From contig MVCQ01000121.1 of NCBI GenBank assembly GCA_002059205.1, positions 1-5,570 of the forward strand: 5,570 bases of DNA, given 5' to 3'. How positions within the stretch are numbered: position 1 is the first letter of the stretch; every line of letters begins with the position of its first letter. Shown piece after piece: positions 1 to 4,991 of this stretch. The DNA comes from Candidatus Latescibacteria bacterium 4484_107 (lineage in GTDB: Bacteria > Latescibacterota > 4484-107). The notes under the pieces are model-generated. The model was not told the DNA's origin, made no database searches, and saw nothing but the letters and a program-made list of their open reading frames with translations. Both the position numbers and the translations under genes were made by a program.

Positions 1-8
1 ACGCGTGT

Positions 9-41
9 AACCTCCTGCAGGTTCCAAATCTGTGGGAGGTT
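9..41. repeat. Imperfect palindrome / RNA hairpin, 15-bp arms
   Basis: The left arm AACCTCCTGCAGGTT (9-23) and the right arm AATCTGTGGGAGGTT (27-41) pair over all 15 positions around a 3-base CCA loop. Twelve pairs are Watson-Crick. The other three (16/34, 17/33, 21/29) are G-U wobbles if the plus strand is transcribed, but A-C mismatches on the minus strand. No T-tract follows, so it does not look like an intrinsic terminator. It resembles a dispersed intergenic palindromic repeat; the flanking start of the window may be part of the same element. The structure is seen directly; the repeat-family identity is inference. Confidence 0.6.
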
Positions 42-44
42 TGC

Positions 45-61
45 GGCGCTCTGAGAACGCC
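45..61. repeat. Short palindrome GGCG-n-CGCC
   Basis: GGCGCTCTGAGAACGCC is symmetric about G53, with a single mismatched pair (C49/A57). It begins three bases after the larger palindrome at 9-41, so the two probably belong to one intergenic repeat unit. Operator use is possible but nothing nearby supports it. Confidence 0.4.
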
Positions 62-123
62 ATCCACTAAAACATATTGCCGCTGATATCCGATGATAAA
101 TAGGGAGAAGGACTCGTGGGTAA

Positions 124-198
124 ATGGCTCAAGGAAGGGAAGTAACTTTCGAGGAGTATCCAAAGATCGTGCACGAGCTGCTGGCGAGGGCCAAGTAA
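124..198 (+). CDS. Possible small ORF or gene remnant, 24 aa
   Basis: ATG at 124 opens a 24-residue frame, MAQGREVTFEEYPKIVHELL followed by ARAK, ending with TAA at 196-198. A purine-rich AAGGA (108-112) lies 11 bases upstream, a rather long spacing. Residues 9-24 read like a natural amphipathic helix with a coding-like third-position bias. The same frame stays open after the TAA and restarts at an ATG at 208 (MATGKETKRVDKIEKAIPKK), before running into the repeat at 271-349 and then antisense to tatC. It could therefore be a short peptide gene, the start of a gene broken by the TAA, or chance. I do not recognise the family. It would be the only plus-strand gene in the window and convergent with tatC. 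Confidence 0.25.
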   Translation: MAQGREVTFEEYPKIVHELLARAK

Positions 199-270
199 AG
201 CGAAAGAATGGCGACGGGCAAAGAAACCAAAAGGGTGGACAAGATAGAGAAGGCGATCCCGAAGAAGCTT

Positions 271-349
271 TTGTCCCTTTTCTTTGCCCCCATCCCCCTC
301 CCTCTCAGGAAAGGAGACCAGGGTGTCAGGTCGTGCTTCCAAGGGACAA
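271..349. repeat. 79-bp unit with 9-bp perfect terminal inverted repeats
   Basis: TTGTCCCTT (271-279) and AAGGGACAA (341-349) are exact reverse complements. They flank a C-rich then GA-rich interior (about 286-330) of the kind common in intergenic repeats of environmental bacteria. No obvious target-site duplication is visible beside the arms. The right arm starts 16 bp beyond the tatC stop, so on the minus strand the arms could form the base of a stem in the tatC 3' untranslated region. It may be a decayed MITE-like or palindromic repeat, or may serve to end or stabilise the tatC transcript. No U-tract is visible. Confidence 0.45.
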
Positions 350-364
350 CCCCCTCAGACACAC

Positions 365-1117
365 TCAGCTTCTTCCTGTCCGTTGCGCCACATCGGATAC
401 CAGGATGCTCACCTCGTACAACAGAAGCAACGGCCCGGCCATCAAAATTTGCGAGACCACGTCCGGCGGCGTAATCACCGCAGCCAGGACGACGATCACC
501 ACCACCGCATACCGGCGGTTCCGGCGCAAAAAACGAGGCGTCAGGATCCCCATACTGGAGAAAAAATAGGAGAACACGGGAAGCTCGAACACCACGCCGA
601 ATGCGACCAAGAGCCGGAGGATAAAGCTGATATACCGGCCAATGTCGAATTGAGGCTCCACGTAGTCGGTTGCCATGCCGATCATAAACCGAAGGGCAAT
701 GGGGATCACCACGAAATAGGCCAGCAAAACACCCGCCGAAAAACAGAGGATGGAAGCAACAAGCAGCGCCGGGATGGTGCGGCGCTCCCGCTCGAAAAGC
801 CCCGGAACCACAAACGCCCACATCTGGTATAACACGACGGGCAGCCCCAACAGGATTCCTCCCACCAGCGAAGCCTCCAACCGAACCAGAAACATCCCAA
901 CCGGCTTCAGAAAAATCAGCTTGGGCGGCGTACTCAACGACCGGGCTGGTGCGACCAGTACTTCCACGAGACGATCCGAAAGAAAAAAACAGAGGAGCGC
1001 CCCGGCGAACACGGCGATCAACGCCTTGAGAATCCGCCAGCGCAACTCCTCCAGGTGATCCAGGAACGGCATCGCTTTCCGAACCGTTTTCTGTTCTTCC
1101 AACTTCTGTGCCATCAT
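365..1117 (-). CDS. tatC: Sec-independent protein translocase subunit TatC
   Basis: TatC is the inner-membrane core of the twin-arginine translocase. With TatA/TatB it recognises RR signal peptides and exports folded, often cofactor-bearing proteins. The 250-residue product has the usual length and six hydrophobic segments, at about 30-48, 75-97, 116-140, 160-185, 203-217 and 222-240. Family motifs are intact: HLEELR at 21-26 in the cytoplasmic N-terminus, WAFVVPGLFERERR at 100-113, FGVVFELPV at 173-181 with the conserved Glu178, and TPPDVVSQ at 216-223. Two ATGs stand in tandem (1117 and 1114). GGAG at 1119-1122 is one base from the first and four from the second, so the 249-residue form starting at 1114 may be the real one. 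No tatA or tatB is in the window. murA lies upstream on the same strand after a 107-bp repeat-filled spacer, so co-transcription is possible but not shown. Confidence 0.97.
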   Translation of the reverse strand: MMAQKLEEQKTVRKAMPFLDHLEELRWRILKALIAVFAGALLCFFLSDRLVEVLVAPARSLSTPPKLIFLKPVGMFLVRLEASLVGGILLGLPVVLYQMWAFVVPGLFERERRTIPALLVASILCFSAGVLLAYFVVIPIALRFMIGMATDYVEPQFDIGRYISFILRLLVAFGVVFELPVFSYFFSSMGILTPRFLRRNRRYAVVVIVVLAAVITPPDVVSQILMAGPLLLLYEVSILVSDVAQRTGRS

Positions 1118-1125
1118 GCTCCGAG

Positions 1126-1149
1126 AATTGGTGACTGGTAATTGGTGAC
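1126..1149. repeat. 10-bp direct repeat (AATTGGTGAC x2)
   Basis: AATTGGTGAC occurs at 1126-1135 and again at 1140-1149, a 14-bp period with TGGT between. It sits immediately upstream of the tatC start and next to its ribosome-binding site. It resembles the short tandem repeats (variations on TGGTAATTGGTGA) seen in spacers of many environmental genomes; that comparison is from memory. It could be a regulator site, but a passive repeat is more likely. Confidence 0.5.
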
Positions 1150-1180
1150 GTGAGGGTGTTCCGTGGGCTTGGGATAGGAG

Positions 1181-1224
1181 GCAATTTTTGAAATCTTTGA
1201 AATTTTGACCATTTTGGCCATTTT
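1181..1224. repeat. Degenerate tandem array of five ~9-bp units
   Basis: Plus-strand units are GCAATTTTT, GAAATCTTT, GAAATTTT, GACCATTTT and GGCCATTTT, end to end with one unit a base short. The array stops exactly at the murA stop codon (1225-1227), so it occupies the first 44 bp of the murA-tatC spacer. It is AT-rich against the GC-rich genes. On the minus strand it reads as runs of A separated by short G/C words and does not form a terminator stem. No function can be assigned. Confidence 0.5.
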
Positions 1225-2505
1225 TTACTCTGCCCGCTCGATCTTCGCGCCCAATGCCCGCAGGCGTTCGTCTATGCGCTCGTATCCCCGGTCAATCTGG
1301 CGAATGTTATGTATGACGCTGGTTCCCTCGGCGCACATGGCCGCGATCAGGAGGGCCATGCCGGCCCGGATGTCCGGGCTGATGAGTTCATCTCCATAGA
1401 GCGTGGAAGGGCCTACCACGACGGCGCGATGAGGATCGCACAGCACGATGGCGGCGCCCATCCCGATCAGGCGATCCACGAAGAACATGCGGCCCTCGAA
1501 CATTTTCTCGAAGAGAAGCACCGTGCCCTCGGCCTGGGTGGCCACGACGAGCGCGATGCTCATCAGATCGGCGGGAAAGCCCGGCCAGGGCGCATCGTAG
1601 ATCTGGGGGATGGCTCCGTGCAGATCCGGATTGATCCGCAAACGCTGTCCCCCCGGAATCCACAGATCGTCTCCCTGAATGTCCACGTGGACGCCCATCC
1701 GCTCGAAAACCATCAGCGCCATCCGCATATTTTCAGGCGTGGCCCGCTGAATCCGAACCGCGCTTCCAGTCACCGCGGCCATCCCGATGAAGCTGCCCAC
1801 CTCCATATAATCCGCCTGGATGGTGTGCTGAGTGCCGTGCAGCTTCTCCACGCCCTCGATGGTCAGCACGTTACTCCCGATCCCCGCGATCCGCGCGCCC
1901 ATCCGATTCAGCATCCGGCAAAGCTGCTGCACATGCGGCTCCGAGGCCGCGTTGCGGAGAATCGTCGTGCCCCGCGCCGTCGTGGCGGCCATCAGCGTGC
2001 TCTCTGTGGCGGTCACGCTCGCCTCGTCCAGCAAAATATCGTCCCCTTTCAGGCCCCGCTTTGTGCGCATGACGTAGTTCCGGGAAAGCTCCGTCTGAGC
2101 CCCCAGCGCCTCCAGCGCCATCACGTGCGTATCCACGCGCCTGCGACCGATCCGATCTCCGCCCGGGCGCGGCAGACGCACCTCACCCAATCGAGCCAGC
2201 ATCGGTCCGGCCAGCACCATAGAACCCCGGATCCGGTGACACAGTTCGGGCTGGAGTTCCGTTTTGGAAACCCCGGAAGCATCCAGCACGATCTTGTGTT
2301 CCCCCAGCCGCTCGATCTCGACACCAAGGTCACTCAAAATTTCCAGCAAAGTCAGCACGTCGCCGATCTGAGGCACATGATCCAACATCACCGGCTCGTC
2401 GGTCAGAAGTGCCGCTGGAAGCACCCCCAGCGCCTCGTTCTTATTTCCCGCCGGACGGATCGTTCCCGTTAGCGGCTGTCCTCCTTCGATGATAAAACGT
2501 TCCAT
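1225..2505 (-). CDS. murA: UDP-N-acetylglucosamine 1-carboxyvinyltransferase (MurA), Asp-type active site
   Basis: MurA transfers enolpyruvate from PEP to UDP-GlcNAc in the cytoplasm, the first committed step of peptidoglycan synthesis. The 426-residue product has normal length and collinear EPSP-synthase-fold motifs: the substrate-loop Lys22 in [14 protein letters not shown] near 90-95, PGGDRIG at 114-120, RRRVDTH at 121-127, [10 protein letters not shown] with the probable general base Asp313, and the C-terminal [17 protein letters not shown]. The position that holds the reactive Cys in most MurA enzymes (Cys115 in E. coli, PGGC) is Asp117 here, codon GAT at 2155-2157. Asp at this site is known from Mycobacterium, Chlamydia and Borrelia MurA, which remain active but resist fosfomycin. 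The ATG at 2505 is chosen because GGGGGAA lies six bases upstream and homology begins there; an in-frame GTG at 2574 would add 23 unsupported residues. The upstream spacer is 111 bp. Confidence 0.97.
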   Translation of the reverse strand: MERFIIEGGQPLTGTIRPAGNKNEALGVLPAALLTDEPVMLDHVPQIGDVLTLLEILSDLGVEIERLGEHKIVLDASGVSKTELQPELCHRIRGSMVLAGPMLARLGEVRLPRPGGDRIGRRRVDTHVMALEALGAQTELSRNYVMRTKRGLKGDDILLDEASVTATESTLMAATTARGTTILRNAASEPHVQQLCRMLNRMGARIAGIGSNVLTIEGVEKLHGTQHTIQADYMEVGSFIGMAAVTGSAVRIQRATPENMRMALMVFERMGVHVDIQGDDLWIPGGQRLRINPDLHGAIPQIYDAPWPGFPADLMSIALVVATQAEGTVLLFEKMFEGRMFFVDRLIGMGAAIVLCDPHRAVVVGPSTLYGDELISPDIRAGMALLIAAMCAEGTSVIHNIRQIDRGYERIDERLRALGAKIERAE

Positions 2506-2511
2506 CGTGCG

Positions 2512-2518
2512 TTCCCCC
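2512..2518 (-). promoter_or_regulatory. Ribosome-binding site of murA
   Basis: On the minus strand GGGGGAA lies six bases before the ATG at 2505. This decides between that start and the longer in-frame GTG start at 2574, which has no comparable site. Confidence 0.6.
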
Positions 2519-2616
2519 GTAATAGAAGGGTGCGGGGTTCTCTTTGCGCCGACCACGCGGACGGCGTCGACCACAAAATGGGAACGATCGGTTCATACCC
2601 GCTCTTCACGAAATCG

Positions 2617-3423
2617 TTATTCCGGATGTCCGTCCACGTACTGTTCGAACAGGGCCACGTCTTTGGAGAGCATCTGGGAATCGTCTTTCGGAAATACGCC
2701 CACACAACAGACGTCCCTCTTTCGCATGCGCTTCCCCAAAACCTCGAACGCGGGCAGGATGGGTTTATTGCCCGCCGCGAACACCTTGTAATGGACGACC
2801 GGCTTCTCAATCGTGGCAATCACACGGAGCATTTTTTTGCGATCTTCCTCCTCCCAGACTTCGCCCTCCGAGATGTGCTCCGCATGATCGGAGCGATCCG
2901 TGGGATTGTAGTGGCTGCACATCTGAAAATCCACGTCGAGATGATCGCGGATCCACGCGTGCGCCTCGGGCTGATGCCCGGCAAACCCTGCGGCCACACC
3001 GGCTTCGCGCATCATGATTAGCGCTTCGAAAAAAAAGTCAAACAACCCGTTCGCGACCCAGAAATCCACCACTCCCCCGTGTATATAAGCGCCGGAAGCG
3101 CCGAGGTCCAATGCCGCCTTCAGCCAAGTCCTCCAACTATCCGGCTTGCCCGGTTCGGGAGATACCTGCGCGAACCATTGCAGAGTCCCGCCCTCCTTCC
3201 AATACGCACGCAGGATGCCGAAAATGTGATCGTCCGTGCGGCCAAAAAAGGTATTGATGCCCGCCTGCTCCGCCGCACGCAGGGTTTCTTTGATGCGTTC
3301 TGGCGTAAAGTATTCCACCATCTCCCGGCTCCGCTGGGCGCCCTGGTGCGAAAAGCCGCTGAACGGATTCCCGCCGATACACAGACCGGTGACGCGTGTT
3401 CCGCCTATAAGCACCTGGCGCAT
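2617..3423 (-). CDS. Aldo/keto-reductase-like TIM-barrel protein, function unknown
   Basis: The 268-residue protein is soluble with no signal peptide. Its landmarks follow the aldo/keto reductase order: an N-terminal hairpin VTGLCIGGNPFSGFSHQG (11-28), TLRAAEQAGINTFFGR (47-62) where AKRs have the Asp and Tyr of the active site, SGAYIHGGVVD (110-120) around the AKR His position, GFAGHQPEAHAWIRDHLDVD (146-165) matching the usual GVSN...VD segment, then HYN (171-173) and PVVHYKVFAAGN (208-219). By this alignment the catalytic Tyr is absent and the Lys position is Gln86 (WFAQVSPE), while a His is retained at 115. It is also shorter than the usual AKR of about 300 or more residues. It may be a non-redox relative, for example a lyase or isomerase, or a catalytically degenerate member. 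I recall similar unnamed proteins in planctomycete-like genomes, but cannot verify this. AAGGCGGTGAG just before the ATG provides the ribosome-binding site. It precedes murA by 111 bp. Confidence 0.8.
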   Translation of the reverse strand: MRQVLIGGTRVTGLCIGGNPFSGFSHQGAQRSREMVEYFTPERIKETLRAAEQAGINTFFGRTDDHIFGILRAYWKEGGTLQWFAQVSPEPGKPDSWRTWLKAALDLGASGAYIHGGVVDFWVANGLFDFFFEALIMMREAGVAAGFAGHQPEAHAWIRDHLDVDFQMCSHYNPTDRSDHAEHISEGEVWEEEDRKKMLRVIATIEKPVVHYKVFAAGNKPILPAFEVLGKRMRKRDVCCVGVFPKDDSQMLSKDVALFEQYVDGHPE

Positions 3424-3530
3424 AGCTCACCGCCTTTCTTCGCGGGGAATGCCCGATCCCGATCCGCTCAGGACTGAAGCGTACGTGACGTTCTCATTTT
3501 GATTTTGGGGTTTGCCCCGCAGCGTTCACG

Positions 3531-3551
3531 ACGCGGCAAAGACGCAAAAAA
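3531..3551. repeat. Short imperfect repeat (acgc-ggcaaag-acgcaaa)
   Basis: Two adjacent units beginning ACGCGGCAAAG and ACGCAAAA lie in the 281-bp spacer between the Rid-like and AKR-like genes. The phrase resembles the GACGCAAAGACGCAAAG-type words that recur in spacers of many environmental bacteria. The rest of this spacer holds the two further short repeats and the hairpin listed separately, a GGGGTTTGCCCC mini-palindrome near 3507-3518, and no credible gene. Confidence 0.35.
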
Positions 3552-3567
3552 ACCAAAAGCAAAGGAA

Positions 3568-3594
3568 CACGGATTACACGGATTTTCACGGATC
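3568..3594. repeat. Three-copy CACGGATT tandem repeat
   Basis: CACGGATTA (3568-3576), CACGGATTT (3577-3585) and TCACGGATC (3586-3594) give three copies of the core CACGGAT with spacing of 9 and 10 bases. This ACACGGATTACACGGATT wording is a recurrent intergenic repeat in many uncultivated lineages (from memory). It has no spacers of CRISPR size. Confidence 0.55.
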
Positions 3595-3628
3595 AAACAA
3601 AGTAACCGCCAATGGAAATGGGAGCGTT

Positions 3629-3650
3629 GGAAAGAGGGGTCTCACTTTCC
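3629..3650. repeat. Weak hairpin downstream of the Rid-like gene
   Basis: GGAAAG (3629-3634) pairs with CTTTCC (3645-3650), giving a 6-bp stem. It lies 55-76 bases beyond the stop of the Rid-like gene on the minus strand. No T-run follows in that direction, so a role as an intrinsic terminator is doubtful. Confidence 0.25.
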
Positions 3651-3669
3651 CACTTTCTTTTTCCGCACG

Positions 3670-3687
3670 CTCTGCGTACTCTGCTGC
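3670..3687. repeat. CTCTGC direct repeat
   Basis: CTCTGCGTA (3670-3678) is followed directly by CTCTGCTGC (3679-3687). On the minus strand this reads as CGCAGAGTACGCAGAG-like text just after the Rid-like gene, another recurrent intergenic word. With 3531-3551 and 3568-3594 it makes this spacer a mosaic of short repeat types. Confidence 0.3.
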
Positions 3688-3704
3688 AAGAGCACGTTAT
3701 CCTC

Positions 3705-4904
3705 CTACCTTCCTGAGGGAATAACCGCAATGGTCTCGATCTCGCAGAGCCAATCCGACCGGCAGACGTCGGCCACGGATACGGTATTCGGAGCGTCCTG
3801 GGGAAAGGAGCGCTCCTTATAGACCTGGTAAAAGGGAGCCAGGAACTCCGGCTTCTTGAGGTACGTGATGACCGTGACGAGGTCATCGGGCGTGGCGTTC
3901 TGAGCTTCCAGCAACCCCTCCACATTCAACAGCATCCGGTGCACCTGGCCCTCTATGTCCCCCACGTGAAGCACCATGCCTTCGGTATCTATGCTGGCCG
4001 TGCCCGAAAGGTAGAGCACGGTCCGATCCTCCCGGACCACCTTCATCCCCCGGGAAAAGGAGGAACCGTATTCGCACGCCTCGTCCATCGTGGCCGCGTG
4101 CATCACCTCGATTTCCAGAGGGGGATCCCCCACCAGCGTATACAGATCCATCGCGCAGCCCCGCTCTCTCGGATACGTTGCACCCTGAATGCCGGTGCTC
4201 GCGGGCAGGCGGCTTACCCCGTGCTCGCGGAAAAACCTCGTCCGCACCCGGTTCAGCTCGTCGTAATCCCGTTCTATGTTATTGACGTAGATCCAGGTTC
4301 GGACCACGTCGGGAAAGGAGAGGCCCTCTCTATTAAGCAGCGTCTCGGCCCGTGCGAACATATCCTCGGCCTGGGCGGAAAAACTCAGGTCATCGGTGTC
4401 TTCGCCGCCCGTGAGATTGGTCAGATACAGATGGCGAAGTCCGCGATGTTCCACCACCTTGCCCGAAGCGAGCCCCGGCATCCGGTCGAACGTGCGCACT
4501 TTCACCTCGTCGCCCCCGGTGGGAAAGAGCACATAAACCTGAAGCTCGCACAGCCGGCCCGGTTGAGATGGAGGCTGGTGCAGAAAGATGGTCGCCGGCA
4601 GGTACTGGGCGGTGTGCATAGTGCGGTTGTACCAGTTCTTCCGGATCCCCCCGAGATCCAAAAACTGGCGATCTACGTCGCTGAAGAATATCTTTTCGGT
4701 GATCACGTTGCGCGGCCCCGCTCCATGCTCGGACAACACCTTGAACAGATTGTCGTACATCGAAAGAGCCTGCTCGTCAAACCGTCCTTCATCATGCGTG
4801 GGGCGGACGCAGATATAGAGTTCCGTGCTCCCAACCCCGTCAATCCGTGTTACTTGGGTTGTGCTGTTTCGGTCGCCGAAGCGTGCTATTTTCAAATTGG
4901 TCAT
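3705..4904 (-). CDS. Three-module RidA/YjgF-like protein, chorismatase-like (FkbO/Hyg5/XanB2)
   Basis: The 399-residue protein shows three successive RidA-like modules, at about 1-128 (strand TELYICVRP, helix YDNLFKVLSEHGAG, ending ELQVYVLFP), 150-260 (RHLYLTNLTGG, DVVRTWIYVNNI, LPASTGIQG, AMDLYTLVGD) and 280-397 (TVLYLSGTASID, LLEAQNATPDDLVTVITYLKK, CEIETIAV). RidA enzymes are homotrimers, so one chain of three modules could form a pseudo-trimer, as described for chorismatases, which hydrolyse chorismate. The C-terminal VADVCRSDWLCEIE puts Cys381 seven residues before Glu388, the spacing I recall for the catalytic Cys and Glu of Hyg5 and FkbO. The canonical RidA arginine that binds imine substrates appears replaced (PNTV at 372-375). 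No signal peptide is seen, so it should be cytoplasmic. AAAGGA lies three to four bases before the ATG. Neighbours give no biosynthetic context. It is roughly 55 residues longer than typical chorismatases, and the substrate remains unknown. The fold is confident; chorismatase activity is not. Confidence 0.8.
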   Translation of the reverse strand: MTNLKIARFGDRNSTTQVTRIDGVGSTELYICVRPTHDEGRFDEQALSMYDNLFKVLSEHGAGPRNVITEKIFFSDVDRQFLDLGGIRKNWYNRTMHTAQYLPATIFLHQPPSQPGRLCELQVYVLFPTGGDEVKVRTFDRMPGLASGKVVEHRGLRHLYLTNLTGGEDTDDLSFSAQAEDMFARAETLLNREGLSFPDVVRTWIYVNNIERDYDELNRVRTRFFREHGVSRLPASTGIQGATYPRERGCAMDLYTLVGDPPLEIEVMHAATMDEACEYGSSFSRGMKVVREDRTVLYLSGTASIDTEGMVLHVGDIEGQVHRMLLNVEGLLEAQNATPDDLVTVITYLKKPEFLAPFYQVYKERSFPQDAPNTVSVADVCRSDWLCEIETIAVIPSGR

Positions 4905-4943
4905 AGTTCCTTTCTATTTTGTCTTCACCATGTTTTCGTAGGA

Positions 4944-4959
4944 GGGCAATTTTTTGCCC
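4944..4959. repeat. Hairpin GGGCAA-TTTT-TTGCCC
   Basis: A perfect 6-bp stem with a 4-base loop lies in the 87-bp spacer, starting 33 bases beyond the cytochrome stop codon. On the minus strand it reads GGGCAA-AAAA-TTGCCC followed by TCCTACG, without a U-tract. It could be a weak terminator or RNA stabiliser for the cytochrome transcript, or half of a dispersed palindromic repeat. The phrase TAGGAGGGCAATTTTT around it recurs near 1175. Confidence 0.4.
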
Positions 4960-4991
4960 GATTTGAATTCAACGCTCCGCCCTGATGCATT

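Noticed and set aside
208..474. 88-residue plus-strand gene starting MATGKETKRVDK
   Set aside because: Only the first 20 or so residues look coding; the rest translates the repeat at 271-349 and the antisense of tatC.
129..1184. 351-residue minus-strand reading frame overlapping tatC
   Set aside because: It is a frame shift of tatC, rich in Gly/Arg, and spans the stop and spacer; tatC in the other frame has all family motifs.
1309..2472. 387-residue plus-strand reading frame
   Set aside because: It is antisense to murA throughout, is rich in His/Arg/Pro/Gln, has no recognisable domain, and is explained by codon bias of murA on the other strand.
2506..2574. N-terminal extension of murA from a GTG at 2574
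   Set aside because: The added 23 residues have no counterpart in MurA, and the ribosome-binding site lies just before the ATG at 2505.
3507..3518. GGGGTTTGCCCC as a terminator
   Set aside because: The stem is only four base pairs and no T-run follows on either strand.
3568..3594. CRISPR-like array
   Set aside because: Units are 9-10 bp with no spacers; it is a simple tandem repeat.
3939..4985. 348-residue plus-strand reading frame
   Set aside because: It lies almost entirely antisense to the Rid-like gene, with low-complexity His/Arg/Pro composition and no family features.
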